Notes: generated by a model from the sequence alone, not told the origin. A stretch of DNA of 64,000 nucleotides from Ypsolopha sequella (GCA_934047225.1 OW203997.1:3954417-4018416), one strand, 5' to 3'. Shown: positions 22,341-35,090, counted from the stretch's first letter. Program-made: numbers and translations.

Positions 22341-22526
22341 TGAATAACAAAACACTTGTACTGTTTACATATTTTATAATATAACCTAACTAGTTTTACC
22401 TTATCGGCATTCTCGAGGGTTTAGTAGATTTAATTATAATACATAATTAAACCCTTGAGAATTCCGATGAGGCTAAAGTAGTTGGGTTATTATAAAATTT
22501 GTTAAACAGTACACGTGGTTTATTCA
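22341..22526. repeat. Foldback repeat, 186 bp
   Basis: TGAATAACAAAACACTTGTACTGTTTAC on the left pairs with GTTAAACAGTACACGTGG…TATTCA on the right. The inner arms TATCGGCATTCTCGAGGGTTTA and TAAACCCTTGAGAATTCCGATGA also pair. Confidence 0.55.
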
Positions 22527-23857
22527 TCCACCACCTCCACAATTTCTGTGAAGACCATATCTTATTCTAACTAACATAACTAATAGCAAAATAATAACGC
22601 AGTGTAAAAATATTACTGCCAAGGCAAATAATAGTAACTTTGTTCTTTTCATAATATTTTTGGTACTTTGAATTTATTGGTTGCATTACCAATAAAGCCC
22701 GCATTATTGTGGGCATTCCCACAATAAATAAAACATCTTTATTGTCATGTCCCGCATTGTAGTTTACCACTTATAACGCCTTCTGTTTTTGCGTAACCCG
22801 CATTTCAACTGGCGTAATTTTGGCGACATTTATTTTAAGGTGACAAACTATTCATCCTAGCTCACTGTGTGGGTATTTTAGATTTCTTAAAAGGAAAATA
22901 ACTGACAGCTTATAATCATAGAATAATAACAGTGATTATTCGAATGCTTAAAGTCCCAAAATCCCAAGACAGTACATTACCATTACTTCAATATATCATC
23001 GCTTGGGAAAGCCATACTTGACAACGAATTTCCTTAGATCACAGATAATATTAGATGAAGAAGAAGAATATGTAGAGTAGAGGCATTTTCAATTGTAAGA
23101 ATATCTGCTGGTATGATATAAGTGATATTAGAAAATGTGTCCTTCTGTCACCTACCCAGTTTGTTAGCCAATTCGATGTCTATTGCATCAACCATGTCGG
23201 ATGCTTGAGCACGATCGATTCAAATGGTTGAATCCAGGTTCCACTGTTCCAGGTACCAATAGTTCAGACCAGCTCGTTTGTTTATGTGATCACGACGTCG
23301 CATTCTCGAAAGTGTGTGAGTTTAAATTTTGAATTTGAGCATCTTTATAAACATTTTATAATTTTTCTTTAATTTCCTGTCTGATCATCACTGACGTAAG
23401 CCCTATTTCCGTTCCTAAGAATTTTTTTCTTGAAAAAACGAAGGCCCTAATTTTGCTATTTTGAATAGTACATCATACTTAATATATTAATTCAAAAAAC
23501 ATAGATGCAGCAGAACTTGGACCTGCATGACATTCTTGCGTGCGAGAGAACTGGTCGTTTTAAATAATCTCAGATGTTCTAAAATCAAGGTGTTTACGTT
23601 TTTTATGGATGTTAATGGTCAACTAATTGGTTAAAGTCGGACCAATTAGACTAATCGTTGTATTTCCACGGTATGTCAGCTATGGGAAATGTTGCACCAG
23701 TTTAGTGGGTCAATCCGACGGAGCATCATTCAGTTTAACTAATTAGTTGGATTTAGAATAACGCTGAAATAAATAAATTGAAACCTTTATCGTGAAACTT
23801 ACGGTTGAATGCAATTCTTTGCGTGTTGTTTCTCAAATTTTACCTAGTTCTACTCAG
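22527..23857. other. No recognised feature
   Basis: Short hairpins (GCCCGCATTATTGTGGGC near 22695) and the inverted pair CAACTAATTGGTTAA / TTAACTAATTAGTTG around 23620-23750. No gene signal. Confidence 0.35.
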
Positions 23858-24097
23858 CAGTGGCGTGCACAGAACTTTTTGTTGGAAAAGCAAACAATTG
23901 GTCAAGAACAACAATAAAAAAAATATTGAAAAAAAAAAATTGTATGACGCCAGGGTAGACAATGTCTACCCTAGAGTGAACATTTCCTATACAAACTTTT
24001 TTTTTTCAAAGTGATATTTGATATTTTTGATATTTTTTTATTGTTATTCTTGACCAATTGCTTGTTTTTCCAGCAAAAAGTTTTGTGCACGCCACTG
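23858..24097. mobile_element. hAT-like MITE, 240 bp
   Basis: Starts CAGTGGCGTGCACAGAAC and ends GTTTTGTGCACGCCACTG. The inverted arms continue for about 65 bp (GCAAACAATTGGTCAAGAAC against its complement). The interior holds a second palindrome, AGGGTAGACAATGTCTACCCT. CAGTGGCG-type ends are typical of hAT-derived MITEs. Flanks share AGTTCTA, offset by a few bases, so the 8 bp duplication is blurred. The open frame at 23805-24014 is a by-product. Confidence 0.65.
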
Positions 24098-25390
24098 AGT
24101 TCTAGACACTAAATTTATGTGCTAAATCTCGCATTTTGTTATAAATGAATCCTAAAAAACATGCCTTACGTTCACCTTCACCATTACTCATTTGTAAAAA
24201 AAAAATAGAAGTATGTAGACTGGGTATTGATTATTTCCCTTTACCTCCCATTCAGTCAAAATGCGTATTTAACAATTGAAATAAATTTGGAGACTATTTT
24301 CGTCCAAGGTTGGAACCATGTCAAGATCAACATACAGACCAGTAAATTGCAAAAATCATGATCGGCCATAAACCTTATTCAAACGGAACAAAGGTCGTCA
24401 TGCTTTGGATTATTTACCAACCTGTAATGGTAAATTTAATTAGCTTAAAACAACGCTTCATGACTCAAATCATAATCTGTCCATTCTGTCACGATAAATG
24501 CTATGTTTTGCCGTATTATTAAACTATTCCTATATGCATAAAAATGTCATTTTGTATGTTGTATATTCATATATCGTCGACACATTATAGAATTGAACCT
24601 CATGGTCTGCCTAGGCATATGATATTTCTGTTAAAACTAGGGGTGTTACCTCGCTTCGCTTGGCTCCCCAAAATTATTTATATGTAACCCTAACATCCTC
24701 TTCGTTGCTTCGCTCGTCGTCGCACCTATTTTTGACTTTTGGTGAAAGATTTTTGATTTCATACTTTACAATCTGCCCAAATTATACGATCTGCCTACGA
24801 TATATACGAATACATTCGATCCAGTTCCTATGTTGCAATAGCAAATGGCTTTCTAAGGAGTTTGACAAATGTGCATGATTCAATTTAAATAGCACACTGA
24901 TTCAATCCTGACAAGATGTGTGGTTGTGAGTTAGAACTTAGGAACCGTTATTCAGCTGTACCTAAAAGACGTGTACTAGATGTAAAGAAACTAAACTAAC
25001 TTCTCATTAGAATTTCGAACATTTTCTTTTAAGCGAAGCAACTTTGACTATCATTCCATAGCTACAGTGTGGTCACAGTCCATAGACAGTTTTGTTTTTT
25101 TACTTTTTCACTAATCACTAAACCTGTCTGTTTTATTTTTTCAAGTTTCTGTTTTTGCTCAATCATTGCTCCAGACATTTTAGTAGATGGCGCTATTAAC
25201 TCAATTTGTGAAAAAACTGACACTGATCTTTCTTTCCGCTTACCCTTCAAATACATTTATGAAAAATTGGTATTCAACATGCAGCATCTACTACAAAAAC
25301 TGTTTAACCAAATTAGTTAGGTGATGTCAAATTTTTGTCGTTTTCATTCGTAAATTAGTAGGTGGATGGGTTACTCTAAATTATATAGTC
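24098..25390. other. Mostly unrecognised; degenerate repeat near 24.6 kb
   Basis: Around 24606-24760, phrases such as CTCGCTTCGCTTGGCT and TTGCTTCGCTCG resemble a common insect interspersed repeat. On the minus strand, 25256-25062 is open and gives a Lys/Glu/Gln-rich 38-residue end starting at an internal Met (SGAMIEQKQKLEKIKQ). Its origin is not recognised and it is not called as a gene. Confidence 0.35.
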
Positions 25391-26075
25391 ACTAGCTTTT
25401 GCCCGCGGCTTCGCCCGCGTTGATTAAGTTTTTGTATAGTCGTATCAAAACTGTAAATATTTTTAGTTTTAGTAGTTGACCTGACTTTGATTTGGAGTAT
25501 TTAAAGTAATCCTTTTCTGAATTAATCCTCTGCTAAAAGGTCTTTGGCGAGACCGAAAGCCATGCCGCGTTTCCAAACGAAATTTTTTTTTTGGTTACTG
25601 ATTTGATATAAAGTAGCGTGTGTCTTATTTCAGGTCTAGAACTACATTTAAAGCAGTTTCAGCCCTATCAGTTCGGGAGGTGCGGTGTGAAGATGTGTAT
25701 CACTTTTCTATAGGAACTTGACACCCAATTGCCTCTGAACTGATTAATGGGATAAAAAGTGGTCTACTATGTCTTATTCCAGGTCTAGAACTACATTTGT
25801 GCAAAGTTGAGCCTAATCGGTTTAGTAGGTATGGCGTGAAGGAGTAACAGTACATCACTTTTCTATAGGAACTTGACAACCCATTGCCATCCTATGGGAA
25901 CTAATTTATCGGATATAAAATAGCTTTTGTCCTATTCCAGGTTTAGAACAACATTTGTGCAAAGTTTCAACTCAATCGGTTCATCAGTTACGGCGTGAAA
26001 GAGTAACAAACATACCAACTTTATACAACTTTAACAACTTTATATCCATCCCAACTTTCACATTTATAATATTAG
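25391..26075 (+). repeat. Moth-type repeat beginning ACTAGCTTTTGCCCGCGGC
   Basis: Begins ACTAGCTTTTGCCCGCGGCT and ends ACTTTCACATTTATAATATTAG, both familiar ends of an abundant insect repeat. Inside are about three diverged tandem units of roughly 150 bp, each with TATTCCAGGTCTAGAACTAC, …ACTTTTCTATAGGAACTTGACA, and a 'gcgtgaaggagtaac' phrase. Confidence 0.7.
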
Positions 26076-26283
26076 TTGGATGTACCTTACATGAGAAGAG
26101 TGCATCCGCAAGACGAAAGAACATGAACTCATCCCTTAAATTTTTATGGAAATCAAAACACTCATTTTCTACTCCTTTTATTGGATTTAGAAACTACTTG
26201 CGAAACACACTCCTAATACTTGCAATATTTGTGAGATACATACATTATGTCACTTCTAATTATATAGCCAAAAATACATACTG

Positions 26284-26430
26284 AAGACTTAGTAAGTGGT
26301 CAGTGACCCTTTTTGAGAAAAAAACACAACAAAAACAATAGGTTTCCTATACTAATTGACTGGGAGTTATTCTTAAATTAGTATAGGGCACAAATTTTAT
26401 TTTGTGTTTTTCGCTAAAAGGGTCATTATA
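26284..26430. repeat. Foldback repeat, ~145 bp
   Basis: CAGTGACCCTTTTTGAGAAAAAAACACAA on the left pairs with TTGTGTTTTTCGCTAAAAGGGTCAT on the right. The segment sits between two moth-type repeats. Confidence 0.5.
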
Positions 26431-26469
26431 CGGACGGACAGCTTAAATAACAAATTTAGTCATTTTACT

Positions 26470-27672
26470 TTGAAAATGAAGTACTTTCCAAAAACAACTT
26501 TATCCCCCTTTTCACCCCTTCGGGGTTGGAATTGTCACAAACGCTGAGACACATATAAAGTAATTTTCAATTGTCAGTCTAAAGACAAAATTTAAAGATC
26601 CTAACTTCGAAACAGACGAACTTTATAATAAAGTACTTTCATACAAACTTTCATTTTTTTTTACCGTCATCTAGACCTCGCCGAGCCCTTTTCTTAGAGT
26701 ACCATGAACATGGGTCTAGCATCAGCCGTTCGGGAGATATGGGCATGTAAAGTTTTGACACTTTCGGCAGACAGATCGCGTCGAGACCTTTTCCTAGACA
26801 CCCATCAACATGGGTCTAACTCCAGCCGATTGGGAGATACAGCCCGTCAAAATTTTGACATAAAAAAAAAAGTTTTTTGGCATCCCGTGGTCCAACCCCT
26901 AGAGATGAACTTCCTTCCGTTCCAAAGGTATTTTGCTTGGATATAGATAGATATAGATAGATAGACAGATAGACAGATAGATAGATAGATAGATTTTGGA
27001 TATATAGATCGATAGATATCTCAAAAAGAAGAAATGGAACCTTAATAGGATCACTTGTGTGGCTGTCTGTCTCTCCGTCTGTTACAGCTGATTTGCTCTG
27101 GCACACATAATTTTCATGTACACTTTATTAAATTGCAAAATTGATGCCATTTTCGCAATAAACGTCCCAAAAAACCATAAAAACGACACCCATATTGATA
27201 TTTACACATGTCAACATTTAAACCCCATCGCACCCCAACAGGGGATGATGGTATTTCACGTCCACTACGTTGTATTTTAAAATCGTAGTCGTTTTCGTGA
27301 TCAGCGACCCGATAAACCATACAAACGATACCCATGTTGATTTTCAGAATTTGTTACCCCATTTCCCCCTTTTAGGGGTTGAATTCTGAAAAAACCTGAA
27401 ACACGTATTTACTCATTTATTGATAAGAGTACTCCTGTGAAGTTTCGAATAAAATAGTCTAATTATTCTTGTTTCCCCATACAAACTTTGGACCCCCGTT
27501 TCACCCTCTTAGGGGATGAATTTTGAAAAATCCTTTCTTAGTGCACCCCTAGACCTCTAAAGGAACCTACTTGACAAATTTGGAATCTCTAGACCCAACG
27601 GTTTGGGCTGTGCGTTGATATGTCAGTCAGTCAGTCAGTCAGTCAGTCAGGTTCTTCTTTTATATATTTAGT
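26470..27672 (+). repeat. Moth-type composite repeat with CAGT tail
   Basis: Body carries repeated phrases of the type 'ccccttttcaccccttcggggttggaat' (near 26508, 27358 and 27498). It ends GGTTTGGGCTGTGCGTTGATA, then a GTCA/CAGT run (27622-27650), then TTTTATATATTTAGTAGAT. This 3' structure is common to many moth retroelement copies. A ~90 bp unit (tagac … ATCAACATGGGTCTAACTCC) is tandemly duplicated at about 26663-26850, and a GATA-type microsatellite lies at 26941-26995. Open frames here are shadows. Confidence 0.65.
26941..26995. repeat. GATA/GACA microsatellite
   Basis: Tandem ATAG/ACAG units. A second short GATA run lies at about 27674-27697. Confidence 0.85.
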
Positions 27673-29580
27673 AGATAGAATAGATAGATAGATAGATGTA
27701 GTAGGTAACAATATATTTCAGAGAGCCTTTAGGCAGAACACGAAAATGTTTATAATTATTTTCTAAAGAAAAAACTGGATATCATGGTCTAAATTTACGA
27801 TATTGTTATATTAAGATTTGAAAACATTCTACAAAAAAAGAGTTAAGTAAGTTTTAATTAGACAGCTTTATGCGATATCTTTATTAGTCTTCTTATCTTT
27901 ATCGGTCGATCGCTTTCGACATTTTGACGGACATTTCTTAATTTTGAACAGGATACGTTTAAACTGATTATCGACTTTGAGTTTGAGGAATCGAACTTTC
28001 GATTTTTGCCCGAGGGTCGTGTCTGTTTAATCGATAAGTTATGTGTTGCGATTTTTATATCGACATACTGTGGAAAGTTATATGGTTATTATAACTCGAG
28101 GCTACTAAGTCAAAAAGTTATATTAATGATTTAGATAAAATGTTTTAGTGTTTTTATAAAATGTAATGCATGCTCATAATTTGATTAATGACTACCACAT
28201 CCTTATTACATAGAAGAGATATTAAATGTACCATAAACTCATTAAACCATTAAACTGATTTACAATCTCTTCATTTATTAAAGAGAGAGTATTTTCGCAA
28301 AATTTTAATTAATTGCTTTCGTGATGCTCATAATATAATTTTGTATTAAAGTTTGTATAATCTCTTGAGAACACTTGTTTGCATAATTTGATCCAATGAA
28401 CAACATCGCATTAGTGAAATTTTCTTTATCACATGTATACTTTTTTTTTCATAACGTGGAATACAATACAATATTCTTGTTGCACACCAAAAAAAAATAT
28501 AGGTAGTGACAATTTCAATAATAAAGCAGGGTACAGTTGATAGTCTTATCACGAAGAAGCGATTTTTTCCAGACAACCTTTGGATGGAAGAACTCTTTAA
28601 AAAAATGAAAATGTGTAAAGGCAGTGTACAGAATAAATATAAATAGGAAAGTATGTACACTACATGTATCTACAATTACCCCAAATATATAAATTGCAAA
28701 ATAGATCTTTTTAAGCTATAACATTTCAAATATAAAACCAGTTACGTAACGGGTAGACTGTTTCGCAATTTTATTTCCAACCTACCTTTTTTGTTGTATA
28801 AAGATATCAAGTTTGTTCTGAAAGGAAGCCTTACTGCACTGATTCACCGACACCGCATCGCACTAGTGATGTCATGATGTCATCTGTCATTGTAATAGCA
28901 ATTCGATAGACTGTTGAAGCTAGTCTTGTCGGTCGTAACCTTGAGTGACTTCAGGAATGATGGCGCAAATCAGAAATTTGTCATTTTCTAACAAATGAAT
29001 ACGACTGTTAGAAGGCTAGAAATATGAGTTAGAATTCATATTTCTCAATTATAAATTCTAAATTCTAAATTCGTAGCGGGGGCGATGAGTCCTGCACTGA
29101 TTCTCTGCAATCGTGAATATTGTGCACTTCCCCCCGGTCAGTCAGCCCAGCCAGGACAGCTCCTTAAAATAGAGCCAAACAGCTTCAGCATAGAGCTATC
29201 TATCAGCTATTTGTCAATAAAAATATATTGTACAATTTAAGCAACTTGCATATACGATGTATTATATGAAGAAATGGCGATGCAATTGCAAAGTAAAGAA
29301 AGATGAAAGCTTATTACGTAAGTATTAAATCTCTGAAGTTAAATTATGGCGTTCAGGAATAAGTAAACACCATAAATAAACATCAAAATAAATATCATAA
29401 CCTGATGATCAAATGTGTTCCTTGAAAAAATAAAGTAACTTTTCAACTCACTGTTTCTCTGAAAACGCAACATTAAGCTTAAGTTGTACCAGACAGGAAA
29501 AGTAAGCCAACTTTCAAAGTTTATATCGTGCTAACGAGAAACGGGTTGCGACAGTCAACTGCCATTCGCGTTTATCGACG
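27673..29580. other. No recognised gene
   Basis: AT-rich DNA. A locally GC-richer patch at 29070-29165 (gggggcgatgagtcctgcac … ccccccggtcag) has no clear open frame or splice structure. The minus-strand open frame at 28346-28660 is hydrophobic and unrecognised. Confidence 0.35.
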
Positions 29581-29622
29581 TAGGGATCGACAGTTTGCCG
29601 ATAAATTATCGGCACATCCCTA
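29581..29622. repeat. 42 bp palindrome with hAT-like ends
   Basis: TAGGGATCGACAGTTTGCCGAT is followed immediately by the near-inverted ATTATCGGCACATCCCTA. TAGGGATG-type ends with CGATA motifs occur in hAT termini, so this may be a fused pair of hAT ends left by internal deletion. Confidence 0.4.
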
Positions 29623-29689
29623 GTGACCAGACAGGTATTATTAGGTCTTCCTCATCCGCAGTCTGTTCTCATTTTGAGCCCTCAAATAG

Positions 29690-29770
29690 GGCGATTTAAA
29701 TGAAACTGTGCTTCTGTGGACTACTAATCCACAGGTTGCGTGTTCAAATCTTGTAGGGACACATTAGTTC
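29690..29770 (+). repeat. Degenerate tRNA-like segment
   Basis: CTGTGGACTACTAATCCACAG forms a 7 bp stem with a 7 base loop like an anticodon arm, and GTGTTCAAATC follows as a B-box-like T arm. No matching D arm or acceptor stem is evident, so a SINE or tRNA relic is more likely than a working tRNA. Confidence 0.3.
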
Positions 29771-32211
29771 GGGCTCTGTATTTGTGTGTAATGAAACTAA
29801 AGGCACTGTTTTTTACAGTTTTGCAGGACAATAATCCAGGAATAACAAATGTATTTTAAAGATGCTAATATGAGTACCTAAATAGACTTATAGAAAGCAA
29901 AACGGATAAAGCTATTGAAAAGCTAATGAATAGGAAGCCATCAAACACTGCAATAGTAATAAAAACTGCCAAGAAAGCAACTAACAACGGCTTTAAATAA
30001 AAGTGGAAACCATAATTTGAACGTTAGAACAAGAAACCAAAGTGCAAATCAATTGCCTTTTACATCGCCATAAAATACGTAAGCAGTTGCGTTTGGGTAA
30101 CTTAATGAAGTAAAACTCAACTGACATGGAGCGAAATGGCTAATATGGTGTTCTATGAGTTAGTAACTTTCAGTAGCTAGATGTTTAAAGAGATACATGA
30201 CAGAATTTGTAATAAAAATGTAAAAACTGGTTGTAGTTGAAGATGAAAGCGAATTCTTCCAACAATTTATGCCTAGTTGAAAAAATAGAAGTCATATCTC
30301 CTGACTTCTTGTGAGAAATCATACCATAAGTGTCCAAAAATTTATATATCATCTAAGAAAATAAGTATTGTTTATGTCAAAATGTTTATCCTTGAAAAAA
30401 ATTTTAAAATTTCTCTGCCTAAGTCAAATAAAATCAGAAAACTAGATCTGAACATAAATTCTTCACGTCACATTTTAAATTCTCGTTTGAAGATGAGGCT
30501 AAGAGAATGTAGATAAAATGTAAGAAGTAAAACTAGGAGCAATTTGTCATAAGTGTATCACGTACCCAAGATGTTTTTCCTGTATCATATTACTCTACAT
30601 TTCTTTGTATTACTCTTGGACTATCTTACTTCCATTTCATAAATGTTACTGGTTGTAAGAAATAAATTTATAGAGGACTTGCTGAATTAGCAATTTGTTT
30701 TGCTTGTCCCTTTAAGTTTTTTGGTAGTTCTATTGGTGTTATTGTTCTATCCTATTGGATAGATTATATAAAGTATATACAAGATTATATAAAATATAAA
30801 AATATATGAAGGTTTTGTGATGAATACGAATGAAAACTACTACTCGTTAAATAGTAAAGAGCAAATAAATCAATATTGTAAAAAATAACACGTACAAGAA
30901 ATAATTCAATTCACAGATATCACTGGTCTGTCGGTAAAGATAATTTTAATTACAGTGACTTTAAGTAAACTACAACAAACCTACAAACAAGAACAGCACC
31001 ATTGATTCTTACTCCATTAAAACAAAGATGACTTTTCCGTGCACTTACATAAAAGACCAAGTAAATTTGGTTGGCAGAAACTATCCGAAGTGTCGGTCAA
31101 CACAGCTGGACTACTTGTCGAGTTATCGAACGCTATCGATTACACTTATTATAACTAATAGCTGATATAGGGCTACAGGAGTTTCTATAGGCGTGCCTAT
31201 CACAGCAAATCTATTGGTTTTTATCCGCTTGTAGCATAACGAAATTATACATGTCATGTCTTGGGTGAAATCTGTGGAGGAATCTGTGTAAATATAGGTA
31301 CGCCTATGTGGGCTTATTTAATTAAGTTAGCAGTATAAACGGGTACATCTACGAGTACAGAGAAATTTTTGAATAAACTTCATACTGTATCTTAGGTACG
31401 CAAGTGATCTGTTTTCTTAATCAAGAAAAGCGTCCAAAGCGATATAATTTTTGGCGTGAAAATTAGATTTGTCTTATTTATATTCATATTTGTTTTAATT
31501 TGAGGAGAAATCTTGTATTGCAAAACCAATCACGAAAACCAATATTTGTTGAAAAGCATTGCTAACACCGTCATTCGATTAGCGATTACACATCCGTGAT
31601 CTTACATAAATAATCACTTTCTCTTCTTATCTTCGAATCTAAACTTGTAATCGATCTCATAAGGTGAAAATGATATATCAAATATACAGTGTCAACTGGT
31701 CTTAATTTTGTTAACTGTCAATCGGAATAAGTGAAATAGTGTTAATAAGTTTTGAATAAATAAATGTGTTATCATTTGGAACCAGTTTCAAGTCTTATGT
31801 TAATAACAAGTTGATCATTAACGTCGTTTATGTAAACTATCTAATTTTATTACTTTGGCAGTATGTTGAAGTGATTTGGATGTAAATATAGAATTTAACG
31901 AGAGGGTAAATGGGTAATTTTTTAAAGATTCCATATTGGTTGAATGTGAATGGTATGTTTTATTAGTTGCATTCTTTATAAAGAATTCCGAGGTCTATCC
32001 TGTGGTCTTATCTAGATAATCAGCGTTATCATTATCAACAATAAAAATTCTAGGCATAAGTTCAGCTAAGTACGCTTATTTAGACATTCATTAAATTTTA
32101 TTATGGCTTTAAAAGAAAAAAATCAGGTGTTTATGTAATGTAAGGAAAAAACGAACAATCGGAAATCAGGTTTACTATAAATTTTTAAAAAGAACAAGAC
32201 AAGTTACCTGG
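29771..32211. other. No recognised feature
   Basis: Long AT-rich stretch without supportable genes, repeats or RNA genes. Confidence 0.4.
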
Positions 32212-32373
32212 AATCCAAAATAAACAAAAACTGCTTTGCACTGCAGTCTGGTATGTTTCTCTGTTTACTGTGATAAAATGTATATGTCTTTCACAAATTT
32301 TCGTGCAGTCGTGTTTTTTATTTTCAATAATTGATTTTGCGTCAGCTTTTTTAGGCAAGGTATAGTCAAACAT
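32212..32373 (-). CDS. Candidate first coding exon (unidentified)
   Basis: On the minus strand an ATG-initiated frame (MFDYTLPKKADAKSIIENK…) reads to TGGATTCCAG followed by GTAACT, a fair splice donor at 32211, leaving phase 1. The frame is lysine-rich at first and contains two cysteines (HDCTKICERH). No promoter motif is convincing and no partner exon was found. The product is not recognised, and a chance frame is possible. Confidence 0.2.
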
Positions 32374-33930
32374 GGGCGAAGTATACGGGAAGGGTTCTTT
32401 TTAACGAATTCCGGAATAATGTGTATATGGTATTTTATTGGGTTTTCACTATTTTAACAAGACACTAATATAACTGATATAAGACCAAAATTAGTGAATA
32501 GGTGAGTCGATAGTTCTAACTAGAAAATTATATAATAATTGTAATTATTGCCGCACTTTCTTGTGTAAGACATATCATAAGTATTAAACGAATTGAAAAG
32601 TAAATAAAATAAAAAAATTCTATGGCAACAACTCTTTCATAATTTAGTAAAATAATAATGTCATTGTTATAAACCAAAATCGCGGATTATGACATTTTAT
32701 CATTTTAAATCTAACTTCAAACTGACGCGGAAACTGTTTTTAAACGTTTTAGGAGCGAGCTGGGCATACATCTTCCACAAAATTTTATTTGTTTTATGGG
32801 CAGGATCTAGGCAGGCTTATAATTTGACGGATACTAAACTTTTTCCAAATGCGGGTCTAGCCATAAACCTACAATTTGGATACCTTTCACTAACAAACTA
32901 ACAAAATTGAGTACATTATGTCTTTTCAAATGATCACTTTATGTCTAAAATAATTTCCCCTAGACTCAGTTGACATTATTGTGATCTCTGCCCTGTCAGT
33001 AATTGAATAATCTGCCCCCATTACAGCTGTCGCTACCGGACATTTAGCTTCAATGTAACGTTATGATTATTCTAACGGCGGTACAAGATGTTCACTTTGT
33101 TTTTGCTTGCAAATGGCATATTATGTAAATTGTTTTAATTATTCTGTTGGCTTACTGTCTATTTTTAAATATTTTTTGAATAATCGAAGCTGAGATCGTA
33201 AGTTAACATTTACATTATTGAATATAATGTGAAACACAGATCTAAACTGCATTCTTGTACGATGTGTATACTCCATTTTAATGCAATATTCTCGTTTATC
33301 AATCTTGAATATAATAATTGACAATCAACTTGTTTTGAGACTGATATCATTTGTAAGCTCTGTCAGATATACAAGGATTTCAAGATTGAAGGTATGCAAT
33401 CGAATCAGTTGACCAGTTGTGCTGATTTTCTGTACTCACGCAAGGACAACTGTCAGTTTGCGCATTAGTTGTATGTTTATGTTTTGGTATAATTGCGATA
33501 TTTATACAACAACTTCCCGTAATGACATGTTAGAACATGTATAAATTGACCGATTTAATGACCAATTGGTGACTTGTATAGTGTCTTGTTTAAACACTTC
33601 CCATTTGAATAATGATAATGTCTTTTGTAAAAGGGTATTTGTTTACCTCCACATTACATAAAATTATACTTTCTTCGTCACCCAAAGGATGGCTGGAAGA
33701 AATCGCTTTAAGTGATAACTCCACCCTTGTACAATATTGTGTGTTCAAAACTATCTACTAAATTTTTCATTTAACTATGTACAAAAAAGTGTGTATTAAT
33801 TCAGTCATACCTTCTTGTTAAAGGATTTGTCTTACTACATATCAGAATTTATTATTAACGAAAGTGTAGAAGGAAAAAATATGTAGAAGCGAACCCAATA
33901 CGTTTGGGATGAATAAAAAGAGCCTTCTCG
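32374..33930. other. No recognised feature
   Basis: AT-rich. Nothing supportable. Confidence 0.35.
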
Positions 33931-34215
33931 AGTGGCGTAAACTGAGATACAGCCGCTGATTGCTTCAAATATATCATGGGCATCCTGGACAGTTAGACCA
34001 AAACCCAACTAACTGGCAAATCCTTTCACTTCAACTGGTAGTAGGCATCGCCTTTGTCACCACCCTCATGACATCATGTTCTAGCATGACGTCATGAGAA
34101 ATGGAACCAACGGTCGACGAAGTGAGACTCAATCCTAGGTCTCATCAATGCTTACCATCAGACACGGTAGAGGTCAAGCCTAAGCCCATTTATTGTGAAG
34201 TAAAAAAAGATAAAA
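33931..34215 (+). repeat. Retroelement 3' tail remnant
   Basis: The phrase GCTTACCATCAGACACGGTAGAGGTCAAGCC, followed by an A-rich stretch, resembles the 3' ends of common moth retroelements (usually 'gcttaccatcaggtgag'). The upstream limit is uncertain. Confidence 0.4.
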
Positions 34216-34742
34216 AAGGAAAACGTGGTCAAATGGTTATGCGGTTATTTACTTGGTAAGTAAAGGTGTTGAAGCTATCTTTCTTGTTAACCTTATAATA
34301 GAAGAGCGCGTATGTTAAATTATTGCGGATAGTGTTTTTCTAGCTTGTTACAACGACGTGGACTTAGAGCAGACCTTAGACAGTTCTATAAATAAATATT
34401 TGTAACTTTTGTTCAGAAACGAAGTAAAATGGTTACAATGAGCATAGCTTTTGCAATAAAGCAGATATTTTAAAGGTGTTACTTTCTCAAGTTCCACTTA
34501 CATTTTGCATGAACATGTAACTGTAGCTGTGGGTAGATGAATGCAACTGCAATTTTAAACCTGTAAATTTTATGTCCGTGGTTATAAAACAGTCGAGCAC
34601 TAAGTCTTCGTTGATTACCGACTTTCATTTTAAAGTGTTGCATACTTTGATGACGTGATTGTTGATTAGTTGTAAGAGATGCGCAGGATATTCTCACTAA
34701 TGAAAGAGGACTCGTATCAGATGAACCTCTTATAAGGCCACC
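34216..34742. other. No recognised feature
   Basis: AT-rich. The minus-strand open frame at 34479-34697 is not recognised. Confidence 0.35.
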
Positions 34743-35090
34743 GGAGCATTCCTAGTTCATTCAAACGAAATACCAAAACCATTTGTAAATCATAGAGTAA
34801 ATCTTAGTGTGTATTATTTTATTCCGATTGCGTTACAGAATATACTATAGGTTCCCAAATATATATTAAATAATAGCACTGATTTAAACATGAAGTATGA
34901 GAAAAATAAGCCTTCTATGGAAATTTTAAATTGCTTATTTTTCGTCTTTAAATAAGTTTCCTTTCAAAATATATATTTGAGAACCTAGATATTCTGTAAT
35001 CCAAACGGAATATACACGCAGTATCCCAAGAATATTTATTATTTACAAATGTTTTTCGTATTTCGTTTGTATATGAACTAGGCATGCTCC
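34743..35090. mobile_element. Foldback MITE, 348 bp
   Basis: Left end GGAGCATTCCTAGTTCATTC, right end ATATGAACTAGGCATGCTCC. Inner arms also pair (AAACGAAATA with TATTTCGTTT; CAGAATATACTATAGGTTC with GAACCTAGATATTCTG; AATAAGCCTT… near the loop). Nearly the whole segment could form one hairpin. Confidence 0.65.

Noticed and set aside
27622..27650. Regularly spaced short repeats as a CRISPR array
   Set aside because: The units are directly tandem CAGT with no spacers, in a eukaryotic retroelement tail.
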